Positions 13,716 through 14,140 of a stretch of DNA of 14,140 nucleotides are shown piece by piece. This DNA comes from B8-G4 sp033720735. GTDB lineage: Bacteria; Bacteroidota; Bacteroidia; Chitinophagales; Saprospiraceae. Position 1 is the first letter of the stretch. Each line of letters begins with the position of its first letter. Location: positions 1 through 14,140 of the forward strand of contig JAWWBX010000088.1 of NCBI GenBank assembly GCA_033720735.1, given 5' to 3'. Made by a program: the position numbers and the translations under genes. A model generated the notes under the pieces. The model was not told the origin of the DNA and did not search any database. It saw only the letters and a program-made list of their open reading frames with translations.

Positions 13716-13737
13716 CCAAAGTCCTTCGCTATTCACC

Positions 13738-14140
13738 TCACAAGCGTTCAAACGGCGTAAAGAATCCGAACCGGTAGGACCTCGTCGGCTCGGCAGGGTC
13801 GACATCATGCAGATACGACCAGCGCCATGCCAGCGTAACCGGTTCGACATTGAACAGCTCCAGGTCAAACATCAACTCGATCCCGGTCGAGCGATAGACG
13901 CTCAGCACGTTCTCCAGACTGCTCCGGGAATAGTCAAAAAACAGATTCGCGCGCAGGCGTTTGAAGTAGGCGATGCCGGCAAAGCCAAAGTCCGGATAGA
14001 TGACCGGAAACTGATAATTGACCCCGGCCCGGTAGATCCAGTCAGAAGTGATCCGGTTGTACCCGCGGGCATATGAGAAGAAGTCGGCAAAGGTTTCACC
14101 ACGGTCACGCTTATAGTCAAATTGCAGCCACAGCACATGG
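13738..14140 (-). CDS. Outer-membrane beta-barrel protein, C-terminal fragment
   Basis: The frame is open at the right edge, so only the last 134 or so residues are visible; a GTG at 14136 is preceded in frame by a His codon and is very probably internal. The sequence alternates aromatic/hydrophobic and polar residues in short strands (RLRANLFFDYSRS, STGIELMFDLELF, VTLAWRWSYLHD, SYRFGFFTPF), as in the closing strands of a transmembrane beta-barrel. The GYNRITSDWIYRAGVNYQFP segment recalls large Bacteroidota surface proteins that pair a TolB-like propeller with a barrel, but the diagnostic part is outside the window. The stop lies 22 bp from the end of the convergent P1 peptidase gene, with no obvious terminator between them. 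Confidence 0.65.
   Translation of the reverse strand, partial: HVLWLQFDYKRDRGETFADFFSYARGYNRITSDWIYRAGVNYQFPVIYPDFGFAGIAYFKRLRANLFFDYSRSSLENVLSVYRSTGIELMFDLELFNVEPVTLAWRWSYLHDVDPAEPTRSYRFGFFTPFERL

Overview
The window looks like chromosomal DNA from a moderately GC-rich member of the Bacteroidota, possibly Saprospiria-like (the class is inference). The strongest marker is a complete gene for SprA, the giant outer-membrane translocon of the type IX secretion system (T9SS), a system confined to this phylum. It lies directly downstream of ruvA, an order I recall from other Bacteroidota. Two other traits agree: most starts lack Shine-Dalgarno sites, and at least one gene has a perfect match to the phylum's -7 promoter consensus TAnnTTTG.

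Layout, left to right. Positions 1-588 (+) hold the end of an M28/glutaminyl-cyclase-like zinc enzyme, cut by the window edge. Its stop codon overlaps that of a convergent calcineurin-like phosphoesterase, 585-1313 (-). A 274-bp intergenic region follows, almost filled by eight tandem 24-25 bp units. Each unit carries a 13-nt hairpin, and the stems differ by compensatory changes (1337-1531). Then come sprA (1588-9012, -) and ruvA (9146-9745, -). The divergent gap 9746-9885 holds two palindromes, one of which covers the ruvA start codon. Next are a multi-spanning MOP/Wzx-type flippase (9886-11412, +), a REP-like inverted-repeat element that also encodes the last 15 flippase residues, and the ribosome-biogenesis GTPase rsgA (11469-12410, -). 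A 135-bp divergent promoter region leads to an exported P1/DmpA-type self-processing aminopeptidase (12546-13715, +). The window ends in the C-terminal part of an outer-membrane beta-barrel protein (13738-14140, -).

Functionally this is mostly housekeeping and cell-envelope content: protein export (SprA), recombination (RuvA), 30S maturation (RsgA), polysaccharide export (flippase), and enzymes acting on peptides (M28-like, P1). Only ruvA-sprA looks like a possible operon, and its 133-bp gap leaves that open. I see no CRISPR, phage, toxin-antitoxin, tRNA, rRNA or IS element. The most unusual content is non-coding: the covarying hairpin array behind sprA, and the inverted-repeat element that has become part of a coding sequence. 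I found no convincing new multi-gene system.
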